Shown in pieces: positions 44,505-53,530 of a stretch of DNA of 64,000 nucleotides; position 1 is the stretch's first letter; every line of letters begins with the position of its first letter. Source of the stretch: an uncultured Alphaproteobacteria bacterium (GTDB taxonomy: Bacteria > Pseudomonadota > Alphaproteobacteria > Rhodobacterales > Rhodobacteraceae); NCBI GenBank assembly GCA_902619165.1, contig CACNDI010000012.1:1-64000 (forward strand). Direction: 5' to 3'. Both the position numbers and the translations under genes were made by a program. Below the pieces are notes generated by a model. It made no database searches. It was not told the DNA's origin and was given only the letters and a program-made list of their open reading frames with translations.

Positions 44505-46946
44505 ATGAGTATACCGTCAGAGGCAAGTATTGTAATTATCGGCGGTGGTATATCAGGATGCTCGCTAGCATATCATCTCGCTAAGATAGGTTGGAAAGAC
44601 ATTGTTCTTTTGGAAAGGAAGAAATTGACTTCTGGAACCACATGGCATGCAGCGGGTCTTATTGGTCAATTAAGACCAAACTTAAATATGACAAGATTAG
44701 CAAAATACTCTGCAGACCTCTATGTGAACTTAGAAAAAGAAACAGGGGTTTCTACAGGAGTAAAACAAAATGGATCGTTAACGGTAGCACTTACAGAGCA
44801 CCGTCATGAAGAAATTCTGAGGCAATCATCGATAGCAAAGTCATTTGATGTAGACGTCAATGAGATTTCCATTTCCGAGTTGAAGTCCTATCATCCATTT
44901 TTAAATGTCGAGGGAGTAAAGGGTGCCGTCCATCTCCCACTAGATGGTCAAGGCGATCCCGCGAATATTGCAATGGCGCTTGCAAAAGGAGCTCGAGATT
45001 TAGGAGTAAAAATTTTTGAAGATACAAAAGTGACTGGGTTAAACACTCATAATAATTCAGTTAGTGGCATCTACTGGCTGAATAAAGATGGAAAAGGGCT
45101 TATCAAAACTGAAAATGCTGCAAATTGTGCTGGAATGTGGGCAAGAGATTTTGCTGAAAGCCAGGGGGTTACCGTTCCGCTACATGCCTGTGAACATTTC
45201 TATATCGTAACTGAACCAGTCAAAAACCTGAGTACTTTGCCCGTATTAAGAATGCCAGATGAACAAACTTATTACAAAGAGGATGCAGGTAAATTTTTAG
45301 TTGGAGCCTTCGAACTTGAAGCAAAACCATGGGGTATGGATGGAATAGATGAAGATTTCTGCTTTGACCAATTACCGGAAGATCTTGATCACTTTGAACC
45401 TATATTGGAGAAAGCTATAAAGCGAATTCCTATATTAGCAAAATACGGTATTAAAACATTTTTCAATGGCCCAGAGAGCTTTACTCCGGATGATAAATAC
45501 TATTTAGGGGAGGCTCCTGAACTGAAGGGTTTTTGGGTCGCGGCTGGATACAATTCAATTGGAATCGTCTCTTCGGGAGGTGCTGGGATGGCCTTGGCAC
45601 AGTGGATCGACCAAGGATCACCTCCCTTTGACCTATGGGACGTTGATATTAGGAGAGCCCAACCATTCCAAAGAAACCGTCTTTATTTGAAAAACCGGGT
45701 AAAGGAAACATTAGGATTATTGTTTGCAGATCATTTTCCTTATCGACAGGTCGAAACATCTCGAGGGGTCAGAAGATCACCATTACACGAGCATTTAAAA
45801 AAGGAAAATGCCGTTTTCGGTGAACTCGCAGGATGGGAAAGAGCCAATTGGTTTTCTATTGGTAGCCAGGAAAAAAGATACATCTACGATTGGAAAAAAC
45901 AAAATTGGTTTGAAAACCATAGACTAGAGCATTTAGCAATTCGAAATAATGTTGGACTAGTAGATATGAGCAGTTTTGGAAAAATAAGAGTTGAGGGAAG
46001 TGATGCCCTTTTGTTTTGCCAAAGAATTTGTGGAAATAACGTCGATGTAGAAATTGGGAAAATAGTTTACACCCAAATGCTCAATTCAAAAGGTGGTATT
46101 GAAAGCGACCTGACAGTCACTCGTTTAAAGCAGAATTGTTTTTTATTTGTAGTACCCGCTACAACTCTAGTGCGAGATCTGAGTTGGCTGAGTCGCCACA
46201 CAGAAGACTTTAATATCGTATTAACTGATGTTACTTCATCTGAAGCCGTTTTGGCATTAATGGGGCCTAATTCAAGAAAGCTATTATTAGACATATCACC
46301 AAATAAATTTGATAACAAAAATCATTCCTTTGGCTTAGCCAAGGAGATCGAAATAGGGTATGGTTTAGCTAGAGCACATCGAATAAGTTATGTTGGTGAA
46401 TTAGGTTGGGAACTTTATGTTAGTTCAGAGCAGGCATGTCATGTTTTCGAAACAATCCGAGAGGCAGGAAAAAAATATGAGCTAAAGCTCTGTGGGCTCC
46501 ATAGCTTAGATAGTTGTAGAATAGAGAAGGCTTATCGCCATTTTGGCCATGACATCACCGATGAAGATCATGTTTTGGAAGCAGGGCTCGGTTTTGCTGT
46601 AAAAACAGATAAAGATGATTTTATAGGTAAAGAGGCAGTTATAAGGAAAAACAATAAGGGTTTAGAAAAATATCTCTATCAATTTCAATTAGAAGATCCA
46701 GAACTATTTCTATTTCATAATGAACCGATTTATCGGGATGGCGAACTCGTTTCTCATTTAACTTCTGGTAATTACGGTCACTTTTTGGGATCAGCTGTAG
46801 GCATGGGTTATATTCCATTAAAAGAAGAAACTAAAGAATCAGTTGAAACCTCTGATTTTCATATTGAAATTTCAGGTACTATGGCGAAGGCAAAAATTTC
46901 ATCAAGACCACTTTATGACCCTAGCTCAGAAAAAATTAGGGTCTAA
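44505..46946 (+). CDS. Dimethylglycine/sarcosine dehydrogenase-like flavoprotein
   Basis: This 813-residue protein combines an N-terminal FAD oxidase (dinucleotide motif IVIIGGGISGCSLAYHL) with a GcvT-like C-terminal half (about 430-810, including DLTVTRL and the C-terminal barrel). His48 in SGTTWHAAG is the position that covalently binds FAD in mitochondrial dimethylglycine and sarcosine dehydrogenases. Such enzymes demethylate N-methylglycines and hand the C1 unit to tetrahydrofolate. The ATG at 44505 has GGGGA five bases upstream and is preferred to that at 44493. The actual methylated substrate is unproven. Confidence 0.88.
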   Translation: MSIPSEASIVIIGGGISGCSLAYHLAKIGWKDIVLLERKKLTSGTTWHAAGLIGQLRPNLNMTRLAKYSADLYVNLEKETGVSTGVKQNGSLTVALTEHRHEEILRQSSIAKSFDVDVNEISISELKSYHPFLNVEGVKGAVHLPLDGQGDPANIAMALAKGARDLGVKIFEDTKVTGLNTHNNSVSGIYWLNKDGKGLIKTENAANCAGMWARDFAESQGVTVPLHACEHFYIVTEPVKNLSTLPVLRMPDEQTYYKEDAGKFLVGAFELEAKPWGMDGIDEDFCFDQLPEDLDHFEPILEKAIKRIPILAKYGIKTFFNGPESFTPDDKYYLGEAPELKGFWVAAGYNSIGIVSSGGAGMALAQWIDQGSPPFDLWDVDIRRAQPFQRNRLYLKNRVKETLGLLFADHFPYRQVETSRGVRRSPLHEHLKKENAVFGELAGWERANWFSIGSQEKRYIYDWKKQNWFENHRLEHLAIRNNVGLVDMSSFGKIRVEGSDALLFCQRICGNNVDVEIGKIVYTQMLNSKGGIESDLTVTRLKQNCFLFVVPATTLVRDLSWLSRHTEDFNIVLTDVTSSEAVLALMGPNSRKLLLDISPNKFDNKNHSFGLAKEIEIGYGLARAHRISYVGELGWELYVSSEQACHVFETIREAGKKYELKLCGLHSLDSCRIEKAYRHFGHDITDEDHVLEAGLGFAVKTDKDDFIGKEAVIRKNNKGLEKYLYQFQLEDPELFLFHNEPIYRDGELVSHLTSGNYGHFLGSAVGMGYIPLKEETKESVETSDFHIEISGTMAKAKISSRPLYDPSSEKIRV

Positions 46947-47094
46947 TTTATTACAAGTAATGAGGGGGAGAGATAAAGGTAACTAAATGAAGAGGGTAAG
47001 TCTTTAATATACCTCTAAGAGGATTTCTATATCTGAGAAAATGAGCCGTACAAAAACGAAAGTCAATAAGCTGAGCAAAAAAGAATTTAGTAAC

Positions 47095-47397
47095 ATGTAT
47101 AAAAAAACCCTTTTAAACACCTTACTTCTTATTTTTTTATGCTCGTGTTCGTCAAATCTAAACCGTGAAATAATAAGACTTGACCCAACTAATGAAAATT
47201 ACCATACGCCAGGATGTAGAGAAATTAGAAAAAAAATACTGGATCAAAAAAGTGATCCCAGTGAAAGCGTCGCGCGTGGTGCTTTGTCGACCTATTTTTT
47301 GGGAGCAATAAGTCTGCCTGCTTTGGGTTTTTTGGAGATAAACTCAGAAGAGTATAAGAAGAGTCTAATAGCTGAACTTAAAAGAAACTGTTATTAA
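47095..47397 (+). CDS. Putative small lipoprotein
   Basis: The ATG at 47095 gives about 100 residues beginning YKKTLLNTLLLIFLCSCSS, a lipoprotein signal with a Cys after a Leu-x-Ser stretch. The frame reaches 47041, but that would place a long charged tail before the signal. The mature part has two further cysteines and a central hydrophobic segment (LSTYFLGAISLPALGFL). I do not recognise it. It sits between the flavoprotein and acyl-CoA dehydrogenase genes. Confidence 0.6.
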   Translation: MYKKTLLNTLLLIFLCSCSSNLNREIIRLDPTNENYHTPGCREIRKKILDQKSDPSESVARGALSTYFLGAISLPALGFLEINSEEYKKSLIAELKRNCY

Positions 47398-47427
47398 TAG
47401 AGTATAAATTTAAAAAGGGAGTAACGT

Positions 47428-48576
47428 TTGATTGATACAAAACAAATCCGGGAATCTGTAGCCACAATTTGCCAGAAATATGGAGAAGAATATTGGCGTG
47501 ATTTAGATAAGAAAAAAGAATACCCTACAGACTTTGTTAAGGAAATGACGACAAGCGGGTTCTTAAATATACTTATTCCTCAAGAATATGGTGGCGCTGG
47601 ACTGGGCTTAAAAGAAGCCTGTATTGTTTTGGAAGAACTTAGCCTTCAAGGTGCACATGCAGGTGCGTGTCATGCTCAGATGTACGTTATGGGCACCCTT
47701 CTAAGACATGGGTCAGATAAACAAAAAAAAGAATATCTTCCAAAAATATCTTCTGGTGAGCTAAGGCTTCAGAGCTTTGCCGTAACAGAGCCAAACTCAG
47801 GAACGGACACAACTAGTATCAAAACCATGGCAAAAAAAACTAATGATGGCTGGATTATCAATGGGCAAAAAGTCTGGATTAGTCGAGTGGAACACTCTGA
47901 CTTAATGATCCTTCTTGCGCGAACTAAACCACAGGGAGCTCTAACCAAAAAAACTGACGGATTTTCTGTATTCCTTATTGATATAGAACAAGCTAAGGAA
48001 AGTGGCCTTAAAATAGTGAAGATTGACTCTATGATTAACCATCACTCCTGCGAATTATTTTTTGATGATGTTTTCATTCCGGATGAAAGCATTATAGGTG
48101 AAGAAGACAAGGGATTCCGAGCAATTATGGATGGTATGAATGCCGAGAGAATTCTTATAGCATCAGAGTGTATCGGAGACGGTAAGTATTTTATAGAGAA
48201 GTCAGTTAACTATGCCAAAACCAGAAAAGTTTTTAACAGAGAAATTGGCATGAACCAGGGAATTCAATTTCCAATAGCGGAGTGCTATTCACAAATCGAA
48301 GCCGCATCGCTTATGGTCTATAAAGCTGCCACGCTTTTCGACGAGGGTAAAAAATGTGGCGCTGAGGCTAATATGGCAAAAATGTTGGCTGCCGATGCTA
48401 GTTGGAAAGCAGGCACAACAGCAATGGAGACATTTGGTGGCTTTGGCTTTAGTAAAGAATACGACATTGAAAGAAAGTTCAGAGAAACGCGCCTTTATCA
48501 AACAGCTCCCGTATCGAGAAACTTAATACTTAGCTATATTTCTGAGCACGTTTTAAATCTTCCAAGAAGCTTTTAA
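47428..48576 (+). CDS. Acyl-CoA dehydrogenase family protein
   Basis: The 382-residue flavoenzyme has the family segments FAVTEPNSGTDTTSIKT (FAD) and WKAGTTAMETFGGFGF near the C-terminus. The usual catalytic Glu context (YEGT) is replaced by LYQTAPVSRNLIL, so the base must come from another position, or the reaction differs. Translation begins at TTG with GGGAG six bases upstream. The CoA-transferase gene follows after one base, so an acid may be thioesterified and then desaturated. The substrate is unknown. Confidence 0.88.
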   Translation: MIDTKQIRESVATICQKYGEEYWRDLDKKKEYPTDFVKEMTTSGFLNILIPQEYGGAGLGLKEACIVLEELSLQGAHAGACHAQMYVMGTLLRHGSDKQKKEYLPKISSGELRLQSFAVTEPNSGTDTTSIKTMAKKTNDGWIINGQKVWISRVEHSDLMILLARTKPQGALTKKTDGFSVFLIDIEQAKESGLKIVKIDSMINHHSCELFFDDVFIPDESIIGEEDKGFRAIMDGMNAERILIASECIGDGKYFIEKSVNYAKTRKVFNREIGMNQGIQFPIAECYSQIEAASLMVYKAATLFDEGKKCGAEANMAKMLAADASWKAGTTAMETFGGFGFSKEYDIERKFRETRLYQTAPVSRNLILSYISEHVLNLPRSF

Positions 48577-48577
48577 T

Positions 48578-49708
48578 ATGAGTTTACCACTTGATGGAAT
48601 ATTAGTGGTATCAATGGAACAAGCTGTGGCTGGACCTTTTTGCTCTAATAGACTTAAGTTAGCGGGCGCCCGGGTGATTAAGATTGAGAGAAAGGATGGT
48701 GGGGATTTTGCTCGGGGTTATGACACAGCTGCTGACGGAGAAAGCTCGTATTTCATATGGCTCAATCAAGGCAAGGAAAGCATCGCGCTGGACCTAAAGA
48801 CAAAGACTGATAGACGCATATTCCTAAATATGGTTGCTAAAGCGGATATTTTTATTCAGAATTTCTCTCCGACAACTGTAACTAAATTGAGCATAGATAG
48901 CTCTAGTTTAAAATCTATTAACCCAAGACTTATCTGCTGCGATATATCTGGCTATGGAGAGGCTCCGGAAATGATGAATAAAAAATCTTATGATTTACTA
49001 ATTCAAGCGGAAAGTGGCCTAATAGATGTCTCTGGATCACCAGAAGGACTTGGTAGGATAGGGGTCTCGATCTGCGATATTGGCGCAGGAATGGCAGCAC
49101 ATGCAAGCATTGTAGAATCTTTATTATTGAGAGAACGTTTTAATAAAGTTAAGGATGTTAAGATTTCCCTTTTTGATGTTGCTGCTGACTGGATGACTGT
49201 TCCATATATTCATAGCAAATATGGAGGAGCTGCTCCCAAAAGGGTTGGTCTAAAGCATCCTTCTATCGCACCTTATGGTGCTTTCCGGTGCTCGGAAAAT
49301 ACGAGCTTCATCATTTCAATTCAAAACGAGTCGGAGTGGAAAAGATTTTGTGTAGAGGTTCTTAAATCACCTGCTCTGGCAAAAGAGAATAAGTTTTCTA
49401 GCAATACACTCAGAGTAAAGAATAGGGATTTATTAGATGAAACAATTCAGTCTATATTATCTTCGCTTACCGATGAAACATTAAAAAATAGGCTTGAGGC
49501 CGCGTCAATTGCATATGGAAGACTAAATACTGTTAAGGATCTGGAAAGGCATTTGGCATTGAAAAAAATAGGTGTAAAAAATTCACTAGATAAACGTTTA
49601 GCTATTCCCTCTCCACCCCTTATTTGGGAGAATTCAGAAAAAAAAGCGCCTAAATTTAACCAACATAATGAACAATTGAGAGCAGAATTCAATGAAACAA
49701 AAAAATAA
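48578..49708 (+). CDS. CaiB/BaiF family CoA-transferase
   Basis: This 376-residue family III CoA-transferase has the N-terminal signature VVSMEQAVAGPFCSNRLKLAGARVIKIER, SYFIWLNQGKESIALDLK and the later SYDLLIQAESGLIDVSGSPEG, with a catalytic Asp expected in SICDIGAGMAAH. These enzymes move CoA between carboxylic acids. The coupled acyl-CoA dehydrogenase suggests it activates a substrate for oxidation. The 3' end overlaps the kinase gene by 17 bases. Confidence 0.9.
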   Translation: MSLPLDGILVVSMEQAVAGPFCSNRLKLAGARVIKIERKDGGDFARGYDTAADGESSYFIWLNQGKESIALDLKTKTDRRIFLNMVAKADIFIQNFSPTTVTKLSIDSSSLKSINPRLICCDISGYGEAPEMMNKKSYDLLIQAESGLIDVSGSPEGLGRIGVSICDIGAGMAAHASIVESLLLRERFNKVKDVKISLFDVAADWMTVPYIHSKYGGAAPKRVGLKHPSIAPYGAFRCSENTSFIISIQNESEWKRFCVEVLKSPALAKENKFSSNTLRVKNRDLLDETIQSILSSLTDETLKNRLEAASIAYGRLNTVKDLERHLALKKIGVKNSLDKRLAIPSPPLIWENSEKKAPKFNQHNEQLRAEFNETKK

Positions 49709-50624
49709 ACATATTTTTGTTTTTGGAATTTTCGCGGTGGATTTATCTTTCTATGTTGATAAGAAAGTAAAACCTGGAGAAACCATTATTGCAAAAAGTT
49801 CAAACATTGGCCCTGGCGGCAAAGCCTCAAATCAAGCAATATCAGCAAGAAAACTTGGAGCATCCACCACATTAATTACTCGATTAGGGAATGATAATTT
49901 TAATAGCTATGCAAATGATATTTGGAGAAGAGAGAAACTCTTTGCGAGTACAAAAATTGACAAAAGCTTGCCTACCGGTATGGCAGGAATATTTATTGAT
50001 GATAAAACTGGTGAAAATAGTGTAATTGTTGATCCTGGTGCATCAGCCCATCTGAGTATAGATGACTTTTATTTGCAGAAATCAAAAATGAAAAAAGGAG
50101 ACATCTTTTTAACTCAATTTGAACAGTCATCTGATACTACATTTGCAGTTTTAAAAGAAGCAAGAGAATTGGGCATGATTACGATTTTTAACCCAGCCCC
50201 ATTTGGAAAAATTAGTAGGAAAGCTTACCAGTTTTGTGAAATTATTACCCCCAATGAAACCGAAGCTGAGCAAATAACAAATATCTCTTTAAAAGGAAAA
50301 AGAGACGTTGAAAAGGCAATAAATAAAATCAGAGACCTGGGAGTTGAAAAAGTAATTATTACACTTGGAAAAAAGGGCGCTGCATTTTTTGATGGAGAGA
50401 AAATTTCGTTTTGCCCAGGCAACAATTTTGGAAAAGTAATTGATACGACGGGTGCTGGCGATTGTTTCAATGGTGCTCTAGCAAGCGCATTGTCTTTTGG
50501 AAAAGATTTGGGGCAATCAGTAGAATTTTCTTGTGCAGCAGCAGGTCTCAGTGTTTTAAAAAAAGGAACAGCTCAGTCAAGTCCGACTAGAGTTGAACTA
50601 AATAAGGCTCTGAAAGCTACTTAA
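49692..50624 (+). CDS. PfkB family sugar kinase (ribokinase-like)
   Basis: The 310-residue kinase has signature 1 of PfkB (NIGPGGKASNQAISARKLG, residues about 35-53) and signature 2, DTTGAGDCFNGALASAL, which carries the catalytic Asp. This is closest to ribokinase in layout, but a sugar or nucleoside substrate cannot be told. Its start lies inside the CoA-transferase gene, so it is translationally coupled, an odd partner for an acyl-CoA pathway. The stop lies inside the convergent ThDP gene. Confidence 0.88.
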   Translation: MKQKNKHIFVFGIFAVDLSFYVDKKVKPGETIIAKSSNIGPGGKASNQAISARKLGASTTLITRLGNDNFNSYANDIWRREKLFASTKIDKSLPTGMAGIFIDDKTGENSVIVDPGASAHLSIDDFYLQKSKMKKGDIFLTQFEQSSDTTFAVLKEARELGMITIFNPAPFGKISRKAYQFCEIITPNETEAEQITNISLKGKRDVEKAINKIRDLGVEKVIITLGKKGAAFFDGEKISFCPGNNFGKVIDTTGAGDCFNGALASALSFGKDLGQSVEFSCAAAGLSVLKKGTAQSSPTRVELNKALKAT

Positions 50625-52254
50625 GATTATACCTATGGGATAATTGATTTATGGAAATTGGTATTTCAATAACATTTACTTTTTTTGACTTAAGCGACTT
50701 GGCAAAAATTTGAGAAAAATCTTCTACTCCCTTTACTCTATAGGCATCAGCACCCATAGCTTTACATAGCTTAACAAAGTCAGGGTTTTTCAAATCTGTA
50801 GCAATTTTTCGCCCTGGATAATCTCTCTCCTGATGCATTCTTATTGTTGCATAACTACTATTATTAATAAGTAAAATAATAATTTTTGCAGCATAATGAA
50901 TAGCAGTAGAGATTTCCTGGCTAGACATCATAAAACCACCATCACCTACACAACATAGAACAGCTTTTTCTGGATTTGACAGTGCTGAAGAAACCGCTGC
51001 TGGAATGGCATATCCCATAGAACCACAGGTAGACGCGATTTGTCTTCGGGTCCTTCCAAACCTTAAAAACCTTTGTGGCCAAGCTGCGTTATTTCCAGCA
51101 TCCAGAGTTATAATGGAATTTGTGGGGAATTTTTTTTCAACTATTTCAAAAATTTTACTTAGATTATTAATGTTTCTATTGTTTTTTGGTTTAGAGTCCT
51201 CCAAGTAGTTTTTGCTTAACTCATTTCTCCATTCTTTCCATCGATCGGAATTATCCAGAGTGAGTTCTTCTAGCTTATCGCAGCACTCATTCACTCCAAC
51301 GTTTATGCATACATTGGCATTAAAAACCTTATTCAACTCATTTGGGTCTACATGAATATGCATTATATTTTTTGAAATATCCTGAGGGTTGATAATGCTA
51401 TATCCTTGAGTTGTCATTTCACCCAGCCTAGCTCCTAACACAATAATTAGGTCACTGTTTTTAGTACTATCTATAAGTTTTGGGGATACTGATGTACCAA
51501 AGCTTCCTGCAAAATTCTCGTTTTTATGGTCAAATAAATCCTGTCTGCGAAAAGATGTTGCTACTGGAATGTTATTTTTGTTGATAAAATTGTGAAATTT
51601 AGAACACGACCTATCGGTCCAACCCGAGCCACCAATTATAAAAAGAGGCTTTTTTGATTTTCTTAAATTTTCAATTAAACCGCTTAATCCCTTCGAGGGC
51701 ATTTCACCCCTAATAACTGGACTTAAAACAGGAGTTTTTACTTTCGAGAGTTGAGAAAGCATATCTTCTGGGGTAACTAACACCACTGGTCCAGGCCTTC
51801 CGGAAGTGGCCAGACTAAAGGCCCTATTCATGTATTCCGGAACCCTATCTGGATCACTAATTTCTCCTACCCACTTTGATATTGGTCCAAAAAAGTTTTT
51901 GAAGTCTACTTCTTGAAAAGCCTCTCTGTCTCTAACAGCTCTTGCAACATCCCCTACTATCAAGATCATTGGAGTGCTGTCCTGATGAGCAATATGTACA
52001 CCTACAGAGGCATGACAGGCTCCGGGCCCTCTTGTGACTAAGGCTACTCCTGGTTTTCCAGTAATCTTACCATAGCTCTCGGCCATATTAGCTGCTCCAG
52101 CTTCATGACGTGCATTGATAACTTTTATACTTTTCTTTTTGTCGAACAGAGCGTCCAGAGCGCCCAAATAGCTTTCACCGGGAACACAAAATACGTATTT
52201 AACCTCGTTCGTATCAAGGCACTCTGCGATTAATTGGCCGCCTGTTTTTGGCAT
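50617..52254 (-). CDS. ThDP-dependent enzyme, acetolactate-synthase-like
   Basis: This 545-residue protein has three domains: PYR with the activating Glu in NARHEAGAANMAESYGK, a central Rossmann domain, and PP with GDGGFMMSSQEIST and NNSSYATIRM binding Mg-ThDP. It is related to the acetolactate synthase large chain, but no regulatory-subunit gene (ilvN/H) is adjacent, so a decarboxylase or ligase of a different keto acid is likely. I take the ATG at 52254; a GTG three codons upstream is possible. Confidence 0.88.
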   Translation of the reverse strand: MPKTGGQLIAECLDTNEVKYVFCVPGESYLGALDALFDKKKSIKVINARHEAGAANMAESYGKITGKPGVALVTRGPGACHASVGVHIAHQDSTPMILIVGDVARAVRDREAFQEVDFKNFFGPISKWVGEISDPDRVPEYMNRAFSLATSGRPGPVVLVTPEDMLSQLSKVKTPVLSPVIRGEMPSKGLSGLIENLRKSKKPLFIIGGSGWTDRSCSKFHNFINKNNIPVATSFRRQDLFDHKNENFAGSFGTSVSPKLIDSTKNSDLIIVLGARLGEMTTQGYSIINPQDISKNIMHIHVDPNELNKVFNANVCINVGVNECCDKLEELTLDNSDRWKEWRNELSKNYLEDSKPKNNRNINNLSKIFEIVEKKFPTNSIITLDAGNNAAWPQRFLRFGRTRRQIASTCGSMGYAIPAAVSSALSNPEKAVLCCVGDGGFMMSSQEISTAIHYAAKIIILLINNSSYATIRMHQERDYPGRKIATDLKNPDFVKLCKAMGADAYRVKGVEDFSQIFAKSLKSKKVNVIEIPISINQLSHRYNLK

Positions 52255-52285
52255 TTTTACCACAAATAATTAAGCTCTGTCTAAA

Positions 52286-52942
52286 CTATTCTTTTGGTTC
52301 CGGCAACGGCTTTAATTTGTTAAGTTCGGGCAACAGAAGTCGTTCCTCATCATTTTTTGGCTCAAAATAGCTCCCTAAAATAGTTTTTCTTTTCTTTAGA
52401 GCATGGAGCTTCACTAGCTTTACGTACTTATCGTATACGGCATCTACCTTGTTCCTCGAGTTATTCATGGTAACGCCATCTATAAATTCATTTTCCAGTG
52501 CTGCTTTTAGTCGTTGAGACGTGTTTCCCCTAATCTTTGTCAAACTACTTATTGCAGATCGACTCATACCAGCTACTTGATCTTCCATCGCTGTCAAATC
52601 GTCTAAAGTTGGCTTAGGAACAACCACGGTGATTAATTGTTGTTGTGCATCTGATTTAACATTCTTTAAACCGCTTTCTTTTATCTCAGCGACAATCAAA
52701 GGGATATGATCTCTACTAAACACGAGAAGTTCTAATGTTCTTGGCGCTTTACCAGCGTAAATCTTACTTAAATCCGCAACGCGTCTAGGTTTTTTATCAA
52801 TCATTACCTTCAAGCCAAAGAGAGCATTCTTAAATCCTTCGCTAGAACCAACGTCTTTTATTAAAGTACCGAAACTAATTATGTAGTTTTCCATATTCGC
52901 GAGAGCCTCAGCGGAATATGAGTCTTCAAAAACTTCAGCCAT
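52286..52942 (-). CDS. Divergent ribosome-recycling-factor-like protein
   Basis: From about residue 60 to 200 this 218-residue protein follows the RRF pattern. DLSKIYAGKAPRTLELLVFSRDHIPLIVAEIKESGL aligns with the LNQVASISVPEPRTLVI...AIEKAI-S-LG block, LITVVVPKPTLDDL with IRIPLPPLTEERR, and IRGNTSQRLKAAL with VRRDANDKVKALL. It keeps an Arg at the essential helix position but lacks the IRTGRA arm and adds about 40 N-terminal residues. RRF splits ribosomes with EF-G. This copy may be a specialised paralogue. A GGGGG site precedes the ATG. Confidence 0.6.
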   Translation of the reverse strand: MAEVFEDSYSAEALANMENYIISFGTLIKDVGSSEGFKNALFGLKVMIDKKPRRVADLSKIYAGKAPRTLELLVFSRDHIPLIVAEIKESGLKNVKSDAQQQLITVVVPKPTLDDLTAMEDQVAGMSRSAISSLTKIRGNTSQRLKAALENEFIDGVTMNNSRNKVDAVYDKYVKLVKLHALKKRKTILGSYFEPKNDEERLLLPELNKLKPLPEPKE

Positions 52943-53032
52943 TTCTTCCCCCTTTTTGACTTTTCCTTATTTATTCAAAAAATTGAAGCCTTTTGAATTT
53001 CTATGTTACACTAAAATCACTTAAAGTTCAAA

Positions 53033-53052
53033 GTATCTAAACTTATAGATAC
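53033..53052. promoter_or_regulatory. Inverted repeat upstream of a cysteine-rich secreted protein gene
   Basis: GTATCTA and TAGATAC form a perfect 7-bp dyad with a six-base spacer, 50 nt before the ATG at 53103 and between two divergent genes. It could be an operator or a short hairpin. No regulator is nearby. Confidence 0.3.
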
Positions 53053-53102
53053 GTATGTCGATTTAATATTCAAGGCATTTTTATAGGAGAGAAACGCAAA
53101 TA

Positions 53103-53462
53103 ATGAAAAAACTGCTGTTTTTATGTAGCCTTTTGGTATTTCCTGCTATCTCCCTAGCCGAGGGACGTATGTATGAAAATAAGAAAGAACCACATTGTAC
53201 ACTTTGGGACACGATGAGGCTTAAATGGCCACAAACAATAATGGGAAGAGAAAAGATTAAGTGCCGTAGAAGAGCCGCACTATCTAATACAACCCCAATA
53301 ACGTGCAGGTTTAAAAGTTGGAAATGGAATGACGATGATCCAACCCAAAGAATGTGTACTTATATAAAAGCAGGATCAAGAATGGATCCACCCGAAGTTA
53401 CTATTGTTATTGAAGATAAAGGGGCTTGTCCAAGAGAATATAAATGTGCTCGTAACAAATAA
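53103..53462 (+). CDS. Secreted cysteine-rich protein, unknown
   Basis: This 119-residue protein has a signal peptide (KKLLFLCSLLVFPAISLAEG, cleavage after SLA). The mature part has six cysteines, in HCTLWD, IKCRRR, ITCRFK, RMCTYI and the last two in ACPREYKC. That pattern suggests up to three disulfides in the periplasm. I do not recognise a family. The ribosome site GGAG stands rather far (about 13 nt) from the ATG. Confidence 0.65.
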   Translation: MKKLLFLCSLLVFPAISLAEGRMYENKKEPHCTLWDTMRLKWPQTIMGREKIKCRRRAALSNTTPITCRFKSWKWNDDDPTQRMCTYIKAGSRMDPPEVTIVIEDKGACPREYKCARNK

Positions 53463-53530
53463 TTTTTTTTTATATTTAATTTGGTAAAAATATTGGTTTT
53501 TTTACTTTATTTTCGATTATTATCAGCAAG

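Noticed and set aside
46947-47094. Possible tRNA or small RNA between two genes
   Set aside because: Only a tiny CCTCT/AGAGG stem is present; there is no cloverleaf or terminator.
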